Source: Aphodosoma sp045614825 (GTDB taxonomy: Bacteria > Bacteroidota > Bacteroidia > Bacteroidales > Paludibacteraceae). From it: a stretch of 9,188 nt of DNA. The stretch is taken from NCBI GenBank assembly GCA_045614825.1, contig JAZLDO010000048.1, forward strand, positions 1-9,188, given 5' to 3'. The notes beneath the pieces were generated by a model that did no database searches, was not told the DNA's origin, and worked only from the letters and a program-made list of their open reading frames with translations. Both the position numbers and the translations under genes were made by a program. Each line of letters opens with the position of its first letter. The stretch's first letter is position 1. Positions 1-6,691 of the stretch are shown piece after piece.

Positions 1-1
1 C

Positions 2-118
2 AAAAAAGCAACTAAATTGACTGAAAAAGAAATTTATGCAGCACTTGGCTGGTTGGCTCGTGAGAACAAAGTGGCTATTGCTGAAGAAGGTAAAGAGGTT
101 TTTGTTGAATTGATTTAA
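2..118 (+). CDS. DUF2582 winged-helix protein, 3' end only
   Basis: The last 38 codons of a gene that begins before the window, ending at TAA. The peptide contains the signature ALGWLAREN followed by a short strand-rich tail ending VFVELI. This matches the end of the small (about 70-80 residue) winged helix-turn-helix DUF2582 proteins that are common in Bacteroidota. Their exact role is not established; they are presumed to bind DNA from their fold. The preceding residues KLTEKEIYAALG would belong to the recognition helix region. Family assignment rests on the conserved ALGWLARE block. The start codon and upstream neighbours cannot be seen. Confidence 0.8.
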   Translation, partial: KKATKLTEKEIYAALGWLARENKVAIAEEGKEVFVELI

Positions 119-145
119 TTTAAAAAACTTCATAATTGTAAAAGT

Positions 146-183
146 AAGTCGTGCTAAAACGAGAGTTTTAGCACGACTTTTTT
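146..183 (+). terminator. Rho-independent terminator of the DUF2582 gene
   Basis: A perfect 15 bp stem (146-160 with 165-179) closes a GAGA loop and runs into six T residues (178-183). It lies 28 nt after the DUF2582 stop codon and separates that gene from the downstream operon. Confidence 0.92.
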
Positions 184-209
184 GTTAATATACTGTGAGT
201 TGTGAAATA

Positions 210-228
210 TTGTGTAAAAAATACGCAA
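210..228. promoter_or_regulatory. Upstream operator copy (imperfect palindrome)
   Basis: TTGTGTAA, a 3 bp AAA spacer, then ATACGCAA. The left half is identical to the left half of the perfect palindrome at 267-285, and 16 of 19 positions match overall. It lies just upstream of the -33 element at 233-236. Its centre is 57 bp from the other copy. The shared sequence and equal spacing suggest both are bound by one dimeric regulator. The obvious candidate is the Nudix-winged-helix protein encoded at 770-1486 in the same operon; this link is inference. Confidence 0.6.
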
Positions 229-232
229 ATTA

Positions 233-264
233 TTTGGTGGATATAAAAATTTGTTGTAACTTTG
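233..264 (+). promoter_or_regulatory. Promoter of the DUF1810-Nudix-ADPRH operon
   Basis: A Bacteroidota primary-sigma promoter: TTTG at 233-236, a 20 bp spacer, and TAACTTTG at 257-264, matching the -33 TTTG and -7 TAnnTTTG consensus. Transcription should start near 268-270, inside the palindrome at 267-285, leaving a leader of about 54 nt. Two operator-like copies flank the promoter, so it is likely regulated. Confidence 0.8.
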
Positions 265-266
265 CA

Positions 267-285
267 TTGTGTAAAAGTTACACAA
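267..285. promoter_or_regulatory. Start-site operator, perfect 8-3-8 palindrome
   Basis: TTGTGTAA, AAG, TTACACAA: both 8 bp arms are exactly complementary. The site begins 3 bp after the -7 box and covers the expected transcription start, where a bound protein would block initiation. A weaker copy is found at 210-228. The likely binder is the NrtR-type regulator of the operon (inferred from proximity). The site could also form a weak RNA hairpin, but there is no T-run and the duplicate copy argues for a DNA site. Confidence 0.7.
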
Positions 286-322
286 ATAATATTATTTTGT
301 TTAATTAAGAAATAAGAAAATT

Positions 323-748
323 ATGAAAATAGACATCAATCGTTTTGTTAAGGCGCAAGAGGAGTCATATTCGGGATATGCTCAGGCGTTAAATGAAATT
401 AAGGCAGGGAGAAAAACGAGTCATTGGATTTGGTATATATTTCCACAAGTGAAAGGTTTAGGGTGCAGTGGTATGGCTGGTTTTTATGGGATTGCGGATA
501 GAGAGGAGGCAGAGCAATATTTGAATCATGATATTTTAGGTGCACGAATAAGAGAAATAACAGAGGCTTTGTTGGAGCATAAGGGAAAGAGTGCGTTGGA
601 TATATTGGGACATTTTGATGCTATGAAGGTTAAATCGTGTATGACGATGTTTGATTGTATCGCGCCGAATGATATTTTTGAAGAGGTGCTTAACTCTTTT
701 TACGGGGGTGAGTGTTGTAGAAGAACGGTACGAATGATGCAAAAGTGA
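323..748 (+). CDS. DUF1810 family protein (COG5579)
   Basis: A 141-residue protein that spans the full usual length (about 140-150) of the DUF1810 family. Recognisable signatures are RFVKAQ (7-12), EIKAGRKTSHWIWYIFPQ (25-42), the following GLG, a YGI...EA..YLNH block near 56-72, and KVKSCMTMF in the C-terminal half. The family is widespread and has no assigned biochemical function to my knowledge. No signal peptide or membrane segment is visible, so it should be cytoplasmic. It is the first gene of an operon, with its stop 21 nt before the Nudix regulator. Linkage to two ADP-ribose-related proteins suggests a role in NAD/ADP-ribose metabolism, which is inference. The start is preceded by an A-rich leader without a Shine-Dalgarno sequence, and no better ATG lies upstream. 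Confidence 0.92.
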   Translation: MKIDINRFVKAQEESYSGYAQALNEIKAGRKTSHWIWYIFPQVKGLGCSGMAGFYGIADREEAEQYLNHDILGARIREITEALLEHKGKSALDILGHFDAMKVKSCMTMFDCIAPNDIFEEVLNSFYGGECCRRTVRMMQK

Positions 749-769
749 TTAATTAGAAACTATTATATT

Positions 770-1486
770 ATGAAAGAAGATTGGAAAAAAACGGAGGATG
801 GATTGTATGGTTATGAGTATCCACGTGCGGCGATGACGGCGGATGCTGTGATTTTTGGGTTTGATGGGCAAGATTTGCAGATTTTGCTTGTTGAGCGAGG
901 TGTTGAACCTTTTAAGGGCTGTTGGGCTTTTCCGGGTGGTTTTTTGAAGATGACGGAGACAATTGAGGAGTGTGCTCGGAGAGAATTGATGGAGGAGACA
1001 GGTTTGCACTCGGGGTATATGGAGCAGTTGGGAGTGTTTTCGGATGTGGAGCGTGACCCTCGTGGTCGTGTGATTACGACGGCATTTTATGCGTTGGTGA
1101 AAATGGCAGAGGTGAAGGGTGGAGATGATGCTGCCGAGGCGCGATGGTTTAGGATTAAGGATGTGCCTCGATTGGCATTCGACCATGACCGCATATTGCG
1201 TGTGGCAGTGCAACGATTGCGAGAAGATTTGCATTTTCGCCCGATAGGGTTTGAGTTGCTTGATAAGCGATTTTCGATTCCGCAGTTACAGCGATTGTAC
1301 GAATCGATTTTGGATATTAGATTCGACCGAAGAAACTTTCAGAAAAAGATGTTGTCGACTGGTATATTAGTAGATACAGGCGAAAAGGATGAGGCGGCAA
1401 AACATCGTGCAGGCATGTTGTATGAGTTCAATAAAGAGCAGTATGATGCAATGAAGCGGGATGGGTCGATGAGGTTGGAATTTTAA
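770..1486 (+). CDS. NrtR-type transcriptional regulator (Nudix + winged helix)
   Basis: A 238-residue protein with an N-terminal Nudix domain (about 20-140) and a C-terminal winged helix (about 150-230). The Nudix box spans residues 57-79 and fits G-x5-E-x7-REU-x-EE-x-GU exactly, with G57, E63, R71-E72, E75-E76 and G78 all present. The C-terminal part has typical NrtR features: LLDKRFSIPQLQRLYE, DRRNFQKKML and the late HRAGMLYEF block. In characterised NrtR proteins the Nudix domain binds ADP-ribose as a signal, or a sugar ligand in Bacteroides AraR, while the winged helix binds a palindromic operator. Because the Nudix box is intact, hydrolase activity (for example on ADP-ribose) is also possible. 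It probably represses its own operon through 210-228 and 267-285. The ligand is inferred from the neighbouring ADP-ribosylglycohydrolase. Confidence 0.88.
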   Translation: MKEDWKKTEDGLYGYEYPRAAMTADAVIFGFDGQDLQILLVERGVEPFKGCWAFPGGFLKMTETIEECARRELMEETGLHSGYMEQLGVFSDVERDPRGRVITTAFYALVKMAEVKGGDDAAEARWFRIKDVPRLAFDHDRILRVAVQRLREDLHFRPIGFELLDKRFSIPQLQRLYESILDIRFDRRNFQKKMLSTGILVDTGEKDEAAKHRAGMLYEFNKEQYDAMKRDGSMRLEF

Positions 1487-1526
1487 GTGTTTGTTGGATA
1501 TGTTTAACTTTTAAATTTTTATTGTT

Positions 1527-2744
1527 ATGTTAGGAGCAATTATTGGAGATGTTGTGGGTTCGATTTATGAATTCAATAATCATAGGTCGAAAGATTTTGG
1601 TATTTATACTACGTCGATGGATTTTACTGATGATACGGTGATGACGGTAGCGGTTGCTGAGTGGTTGATGTTGACCGATAGGTCGATATCGGAGTTGGAG
1701 GATACTATGGTGTGTTGGGGTGAACAATATCCGAGGGTAGGGTATGGTGGTGGTTTTTACTGTTGGTTGTTTAAACCACGAGCTTTTGGCTATGGAGGGA
1801 AACGAGTACCTTACAATTCGTTTGGTAATGGGTCGGCAATGAGGGTTAGTGCAGTGGGTTGGATGTTTGATACATTAGAAGAAACAGAAGAGTGGGCTAA
1901 GCGTTCGGCTGAGATTACGCATAATCATCCTGAAGGAATTAGAGGGGCTCAAGCTACAGCGGCGGCAATATTTATGGCTCGCACAGGTGCGACAAAAGAG
2001 CAAATTAAGGCGTATGTTGAGCAGAAATATGGTTATGATTTGTCGCGTACATGCGATGAAATACGACCTGTGTATCGGTTTAATGAAACATGTCAAGGTA
2101 CGGTGCCAGAGGCAATTATTGCATTTTTGGAGAGCACGGATTTTGAGGATGCTATACGTACGGCGGTGTCGTTGGGTGGCGATAGCGATACGTTGGCATG
2201 TATTACAGGTGCAATAGCCGAGGCATATTATCGCGAAATTCCAGGTTGGATGGTGAAAGGTGTGTGGGGAAAATTGGATGAAGATTTGAGAAATGTTGTT
2301 TGCAATTTTGCCAAAACAGCGCCATATTTTTTAAGTTTTGAAGGAGAAGATTTTCCTCGTATTTCGTCGGATTTTATTATGGAATTGGATGAAGATGAAA
2401 TATTTGTGTTTGGTAGTAATTTGCGTGGTATGCACGGTGGAGGTGCAGCGCGAGTGGCTATGGATAAGTTTGGAGCTGAGTGGGGTGTAGGTGTTGGACG
2501 CACTGGTCAGCCCTATGCCATACCGACGATGCACGGCGGTGTGGATGTGATAAAACCGTATGTAGATGAATTTGTGGAATATGCGAAGGCGCATCCAGAG
2601 TTGAGGTTTTTGGTTACACGAGTTGGTTGTGGCATTGCAGGCTTCAGAGATGAGGATATTGCACCGTTGTTTGCCGAGTGCGTGGAGTTGAAGAATGTTT
2701 TCTTGCCACGTAATTTTTGGATGGTTTTGAAATGGGATGAGTAA
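1527..2744 (+). CDS. ADP-ribosylglycohydrolase fused to a macro-like glycine-rich domain
   Basis: A 405-residue two-domain protein. Residues 1 to about 265 are an ADP-ribosylglycohydrolase (DraG/ARH-like) domain. Likely metal and substrate residues are GD at 7-8, TDDT at 34-37, HNHPEG near 132-137 and GGDSDT at 217-222. Such enzymes remove ADP-ribose from proteins, nucleic acids or small molecules using two divalent cations. Residues about 282-405 match a domain known from phage-type proteins (A1S_2505 family): FGSN (295-298), GMHGGGAA (301-308), a YAIPT block and GCGIAGF (367-373). The GSN...GGG pattern resembles the ADP-ribose-binding loop of macro domains; that is my inference. The start ATG is 40 nt after the Nudix gene and it is the last gene of the operon. 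The substrate is unknown. Confidence 0.9.
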   Translation: MLGAIIGDVVGSIYEFNNHRSKDFGIYTTSMDFTDDTVMTVAVAEWLMLTDRSISELEDTMVCWGEQYPRVGYGGGFYCWLFKPRAFGYGGKRVPYNSFGNGSAMRVSAVGWMFDTLEETEEWAKRSAEITHNHPEGIRGAQATAAAIFMARTGATKEQIKAYVEQKYGYDLSRTCDEIRPVYRFNETCQGTVPEAIIAFLESTDFEDAIRTAVSLGGDSDTLACITGAIAEAYYREIPGWMVKGVWGKLDEDLRNVVCNFAKTAPYFLSFEGEDFPRISSDFIMELDEDEIFVFGSNLRGMHGGGAARVAMDKFGAEWGVGVGRTGQPYAIPTMHGGVDVIKPYVDEFVEYAKAHPELRFLVTRVGCGIAGFRDEDIAPLFAECVELKNVFLPRNFWMVLKWDE

Positions 2745-2757
2745 GATATTTTGTGCT

Positions 2758-2794
2758 CCCAATAGTGATGCGAATCATTATTGGGATTTTTTTA
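2758..2794 (+). terminator. Terminator of the DUF1810-Nudix-ADPRH operon
   Basis: A 12 bp stem (2758-2769 with 2774-2785, one G-U pair) closes a GCGA tetraloop of the stable GNRA class and is followed by a T-rich run from 2787. It begins 13 nt after the ADPRH stop codon. Confidence 0.93.
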
Positions 2795-2810
2795 TTTTTT
2801 TTATAAAAAC

Positions 2811-2841
2811 TTGTTTAATTAAAAAATAATCCCTACCTTTG
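2811..2841 (+). promoter_or_regulatory. Promoter of the structured RNA
   Basis: TTG at 2811-2813, a 20 bp spacer, and TACCTTTG at 2834-2841 fit the Bacteroidota promoter consensus. Transcription should begin near 2846. This is the only promoter I can find upstream of the 3088-6423 gene. Confidence 0.75.
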
Positions 2842-2845
2842 CACT

Positions 2846-3061
2846 TGACATAAGATACAACCAAGTGGGTCAATCTTGGAGTATCAATTATAGCATTTTT
2901 GCTCATTTCTTCTAGTAGTTAAATTTGGCGATTTACGTATGTGAAGGGATAAGTTCAAGAATGCCCATTGCGTATAAATGCGTGGGCTTAACTTATTCGT
3001 ACATACAAGGTCACGCCAAATACCTACTACTAGCGAGAAAGTTAAGTTCTCGCTTTTTTTT
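2846..3061 (+). ncRNA. Structured RNA of about 215 nt, 6S-like or a regulatory leader
   Basis: It is bounded by a promoter (2811-2841) and a terminator (3032-3061), with no ORF. The 5' part folds as a hairpin: GATAC 2854-2858 with GTATC 2881-2885, and CCAAG 2861-2865 with CTTGG 2875-2879. A long interrupted rod follows: 2912-2919 with 3026-3033, 2923-2930 with 3014-3021, 2937-2942 with 3001-3006, 2949-2955 with 2990-2996, and 2963-2967 with 2983-2987. Asymmetric bubbles lie between these helices. A long rod with a large internal bubble is the shape of 6S RNA, and the Bacteroidales-1 RNA motif is similarly bounded by promoter and terminator in this order. Membership in either family is inference. 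The alternative is an attenuating 5' leader of the gene at 3088, only 26 nt past the terminator. Start and end are approximate. Confidence 0.7.
3032..3061 (+). terminator. Terminator of the structured RNA, just before the 3088 gene
   Basis: A perfect 8 bp stem (3032-3039 AGCGAGAA with 3047-3054 TTCTCGCT) has a 7 nt loop and eight T residues (3054-3061). Its first bases (3032-3033) also pair with 2912-2913 in the base of the long rod, so the rod and the terminator compete for two bases. Only 26 nt separate its end from the next ATG. Confidence 0.88.
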
Positions 3062-3087
3062 GTTTAATTGTTAAAATATTTATTGTT

Positions 3088-6000
3088 ATGAAAAAACTTA
3101 ACGTATTATTTTTTATTGTTTTTTGTGCATTAGGGTTGAATGCACAGAAAATTGAAGTGATGCTTGATGGAGCAGCTTTTTCGATGACATCTCCAAATGG
3201 TAGTTATTTGGCAGGTAATATGGAAGATGCCGCAGCATATTACAATGTAGCAACAAAAACAATCGAAATGTTAGAAGGTGATGTTCTAGATGATGGAGGA
3301 TGTTATGTTTGGGATGTTAATGGCAAAGGTCAACTTGCTGTAGATTGGAAAAGCCAAGCTGCAATATGGTCGGAGGTTGATAAGTTTGAGTTATTGCCTT
3401 ATCCTGAAGGCTTGACTTCTAACGAGAAGAGTTATTCAGCGGCACGTTGTATATCTAATGATGGTAAATATGTAGTAGTATCATTTGGTTCGCCTACAGT
3501 AAGTATTTATCTTTATACTAAAGGTGACGATGGAATCTATGCAATGGAAAAAATGACATTGCCAGAAATAGATCCTATTTATAATCAAATACCACAATAT
3601 ATTGCTCCATGCGGAATGACAGATGACGGAAATTGTATTTTATGTCGCTATCGTGTTGAAACAGCCGAATTCGAATTACCATTTATTATGGAACGTACAT
3701 CAGGTGGTGATTGGGCAACTCGTTGGATTGCACCAGAATTTATAGTTGAAGGAGGACAGACAGATGCTGAGTTTTATGGTGTAGAATTTGAGTTTGATGG
3801 TGATCCATTTGAAGATCCTGAAGGTTATGAGGTTGCTTATAATGAATGGTTGCAAAAACGTCAAGATTATTATGATATTATTGATGCTGTTTCAACAGGA
3901 TATTTTTATAATGGGGAGAGAGGTGATTTGTCTGACTTGGCAATGAGTGCAAATGGTAAATATGCAAAAATGAATATTTCATTTAAGGGGGAGAATGATT
4001 TGGTTGATAATTATCCATGCGTCATTGATTTAGAAACAGAACAAGTATATGTTTTTACTTGTCTTTCTGATGCGGGATGTCTATCTGTTACAAATGATGG
4101 TGTAGTTTCAATGGCAACACCAAAATTCGATTATTTCCGTTATTCATATATTTCTTCAATTGAAGATCCAGCAAAAGCTCAAACTCTTACAGAATGGACA
4201 AACGAAAAGAGCGGTGGAAAAATCAACATGGCTGATTACATGACATACGAAACATACGAGGGTTCAAAAGTTGCAGAAGGAAACACCTACCTATTTGCAG
4301 ATGGCTCTGGTTTTATGACTAATCAATATAATGGTTTTGGCGATAATTCACGTTATGAAACTTATATTGTAGATTTAACGCAAGAAGATATTGATGAAAC
4401 AGAACAAGCTGTACTAAAATATTGTTCAGAAGATATTATTTCGGCTTGTGGTATGGATTTGTCTCAAGAGATTGTTGCTCAATCGGTTGCAATTAAATTG
4501 ACTCAAAAGCAATTATTGACTTACAAAAATAATTATGTAATCAAAATGGCTGTTGGTTTGGCCGCTGATAAAGATTGGACTCCAGAATCTGTTGCAAGCT
4601 TTAAATTTTGGATTCGTAGCACTTTGAATGGTGAAAATCTTTGGGAACAAGATTATGATATTACAAAAGTTGTATTTGGGGCATGGAACGAGTTAGTTTT
4701 TGATAATTTTTATTCTATAGATGGTGCTTCTGATTTATATTTCGGTTATACTATTGAATGTGGTGGTTTGCCTATTGGAGGTGATGGTAATAGTGTTTCT
4801 GCAAATCCAAATGCCACTTGGGTTCTTGATGGCACACGATGGATTCAATACTCTAATAGCGGTAATTTCTCTATCAAAGTGATTATTTCAGGGGAAAATA
4901 TGCCTGAGTATAATCTTGCAATTAATGCTTTGCGTACAGCTAATTTCGCTCGTACTGACTCTAAATTTGATGCTGTTGCAAATATCTCAAATACTGTTGA
5001 TAAAGATGTTAACTCTTTTGATTTTGTTGTTTATGCAAACGATAATGAAGTTTATCGTAAAACTGAAACGTTAACTGAAACTCTTAAAAATGGTGAAGCT
5101 TTAGATATTTTCTTTAAAGATATTCAATTTACAGAAGAAGGTGAGCATGATGTTGTTTATACTATTGAGAATATTAATGGCACAGAGAAAGATGATAATG
5201 TTGAAGATAGCAAGCAAGTTGTAAAAACATTGGTATCTAATGAATTTGAGGATAAAGTTGTTATGCTCGAAATGTTCTCAGGTACATTGTGTTCGAACTC
5301 TCCAACAGGTTATAATCATTTGCATCATGCAATTGATGAGTTGGGTGTTAAAAAATATGTTTGGGCGATTCATCATGCAGGTTATAATGCATCAGAACTT
5401 ACTGTAGATCAAAGTAGTGATGCCGTTGCTTTCTATGGAGCTCAACTGTCTTATGCTCCTGGTGCTATGCTTGACCGTGTTAATCTGTTGAATGTAGGTG
5501 TAACTTCATCTAATGGTGCTACAGGTCCTGTATTTAGCGTGAACGAAGTTGGCTCTCGTGGTGTATTGGAAGATTATATGGAAGTAATTCAAAAGAATAT
5601 GTCGCCAATTAAACTTGAAATACAACATACAATAGACACTATAACTCGTGAACTTGTAGTTAATATCAAAGGTAAATTGTTGGGAAATTTTGATATTAAT
5701 AGAGTTAGATTGGGTGCAATAACATTAGAGGATAGTATAATAGGTACACAAGCAGGGGTTTCGGGCAAATATTATCATAATCATATAATACGTTCATTTA
5801 TGACTTCTGCTTATGGGGATATAGTTTCTATTGCAAATGGTGAATTTTTGATTGAGTTTAGAGAAACATTGAAAAATAAATTTGTATTAAATAACATGAG
5901 TATTGCAGTTTGGGTTGGTAAAGATGCAGATATTTCTGATATAAATGGATTTGAAATATATCAAGCATATCAACAAGATTTGGTGTTAAAAACAGATTAT

Positions 6001-6423
6001 CCAGGAGAAGAAGAACCTACTATCGAACCTGAAATTTACACACTAACTACTGGTTCTGAAAATTCAAATATGGGTATAGTTGAAGTAACACTTACAGCTA
6101 AATCTATTGAAGGTTTCGAATTTGATAGTTGGAGTGATGGTAACACAGAAAATCCACGTACCATTATTTTAACAGAAGATACTGAATTATATGCTCGTTT
6201 TAGAATTAAAGACATAAATGTAAATCTTGAAATTTCGAAAATTACATCTGCAAATGTGTATGGTGGTAATGGTGTTCTCTATGTTGAGGGTGTGGAATAT
6301 GATTATTATGTACTTGATGCATCTGGTCGATTGATTTATACTGGTCGTGATGCTCAATTACAATTGCCTCGTGGGGTGTATATAATTGCAGTTGATGGTG
6401 AGGTGCAAAAGATTGTATTATAG
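3088..6423 (+). CDS. Secreted multidomain protein with Omp28-like domain and T9SS-type C-terminus
   Basis: 1111 residues. A signal peptide (lysines at 2-3, hydrophobic core 6-17, likely cut after ALGLNAQ at about 20) directs export. Residues about 30-345 look like a beta-propeller, with recurrent S/T-x-N/D-G-K/x-Y motifs at 35-40, 123-128, 178-183, 287-292 and 335-340. Residues about 725-860 resemble the Omp28/thioredoxin-like domain (VVMLEMFSGTLCSNSP near 724-739), but the usual CxxC is C735-S-N-S738, so one cysteine is missing. Residues about 982-1036 resemble an InlB-type repeat (FDSWSDG, then ELYARF). The last 60 or so residues (YYVLDASGRLIYTG, then RGVYIIAVDG) fit a type IX secretion sorting domain, predicting passage over the outer membrane and surface attachment or release. 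No enzymatic activity can be assigned. No separate promoter is visible after the terminator at 3032-3061. Confidence 0.85.
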   Translation: MKKLNVLFFIVFCALGLNAQKIEVMLDGAAFSMTSPNGSYLAGNMEDAAAYYNVATKTIEMLEGDVLDDGGCYVWDVNGKGQLAVDWKSQAAIWSEVDKFELLPYPEGLTSNEKSYSAARCISNDGKYVVVSFGSPTVSIYLYTKGDDGIYAMEKMTLPEIDPIYNQIPQYIAPCGMTDDGNCILCRYRVETAEFELPFIMERTSGGDWATRWIAPEFIVEGGQTDAEFYGVEFEFDGDPFEDPEGYEVAYNEWLQKRQDYYDIIDAVSTGYFYNGERGDLSDLAMSANGKYAKMNISFKGENDLVDNYPCVIDLETEQVYVFTCLSDAGCLSVTNDGVVSMATPKFDYFRYSYISSIEDPAKAQTLTEWTNEKSGGKINMADYMTYETYEGSKVAEGNTYLFADGSGFMTNQYNGFGDNSRYETYIVDLTQEDIDETEQAVLKYCSEDIISACGMDLSQEIVAQSVAIKLTQKQLLTYKNNYVIKMAVGLAADKDWTPESVASFKFWIRSTLNGENLWEQDYDITKVVFGAWNELVFDNFYSIDGASDLYFGYTIECGGLPIGGDGNSVSANPNATWVLDGTRWIQYSNSGNFSIKVIISGENMPEYNLAINALRTANFARTDSKFDAVANISNTVDKDVNSFDFVVYANDNEVYRKTETLTETLKNGEALDIFFKDIQFTEEGEHDVVYTIENINGTEKDDNVEDSKQVVKTLVSNEFEDKVVMLEMFSGTLCSNSPTGYNHLHHAIDELGVKKYVWAIHHAGYNASELTVDQSSDAVAFYGAQLSYAPGAMLDRVNLLNVGVTSSNGATGPVFSVNEVGSRGVLEDYMEVIQKNMSPIKLEIQHTIDTITRELVVNIKGKLLGNFDINRVRLGAITLEDSIIGTQAGVSGKYYHNHIIRSFMTSAYGDIVSIANGEFLIEFRETLKNKFVLNNMSIAVWVGKDADISDINGFEIYQAYQQDLVLKTDYPGEEEPTIEPEIYTLTTGSENSNMGIVEVTLTAKSIEGFEFDSWSDGNTENPRTIILTEDTELYARFRIKDINVNLEISKITSANVYGGNGVLYVEGVEYDYYVLDASGRLIYTGRDAQLQLPRGVYIIAVDGEVQKIVL

Positions 6424-6641
6424 GATATTTTAATTATAAATTATTGGTGCCCGGTAAAAAATTAAGGCTATTATTAAATCTCATTTTTAACGGATAGCCG
6501 ATTAATATAGCGAATGAGAGGGCTTGGAATATTAAAAAATGTTATTATTCGCAGAAAATATAGTAGTTTTGCAGACTTTTTTAATCATTTTTAATTTTTA
6601 GCGGGCAGTAATAAAAAGTTATAGATTGTAATCATAACATT
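6424..6641. other. Non-coding region after the secreted-protein gene
   Basis: No gene is supported here. The first 100 nt can fold: CTCATT at 6480-6485 pairs with AATGAG at 6513-6518, and GGCTAT near 6466-6471 pairs with ATAGCC near 6494-6499, possibly as alternatives. These have no T-run and are not terminators. The rest is AT-rich and contains a possible -7 box at 6564-6571. Confidence 0.5.
6564..6571 (+). promoter_or_regulatory. Possible -7 promoter box before a small transcript
   Basis: TAGTTTTG fits TAnnTTTG. No TTG is found at the expected distance (20 bp upstream reads GTTA), so this is only half of a promoter. It lies about 75 nt before the terminator hairpin at 6642-6691. Confidence 0.3.
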
Positions 6642-6691
6642 AAAAAGGGTCGTATCAAGCTCTATATTGAGTAATGATACGACCTTTTTTT
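6578..6691 (+). ncRNA. Candidate small RNA ending in a strong terminator
   Basis: If the -7 box at 6564-6571 works, a transcript of about 115 nt would contain one hairpin (GTTAT..GATT pairing with AATC..ATAAC, near 6618-6638) and end at the terminator 6642-6691. There is no ORF. The alternative, equally open, is that this is simply the long 3' untranslated region of the 3088-6423 mRNA. Listed because the terminator lies over 200 nt after the stop codon. Confidence 0.25.
6642..6691. terminator. Probably bidirectional terminator
   Basis: A perfect 10 bp GC-containing stem (6648-6657 with 6675-6684) is extended by A residues at 6642-6646 facing T residues at 6686-6690, making the stem about 16 bp. 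A second small stem (6660-6662 with 6669-6671) sits in the loop. Seven T residues (6685-6691) follow on the + strand, and the A-run gives a T-run on the - strand. It is the first good terminator after the 3088-6423 gene. Confidence 0.85.

Noticed and set aside
267..285. The palindrome as a transcription terminator or attenuator hairpin
   Set aside because: The stem is AT-rich, only 8 bp, and not followed by a T-run; the spaced duplicate at 210-228 fits a protein-binding site better.
749..1234. Minus-strand 161-codon ORF opposite the Nudix gene
   Set aside because: It is a shadow of the well-supported Nudix-winged-helix gene on the + strand, with a low-complexity His/Arg-rich translation and no family match.
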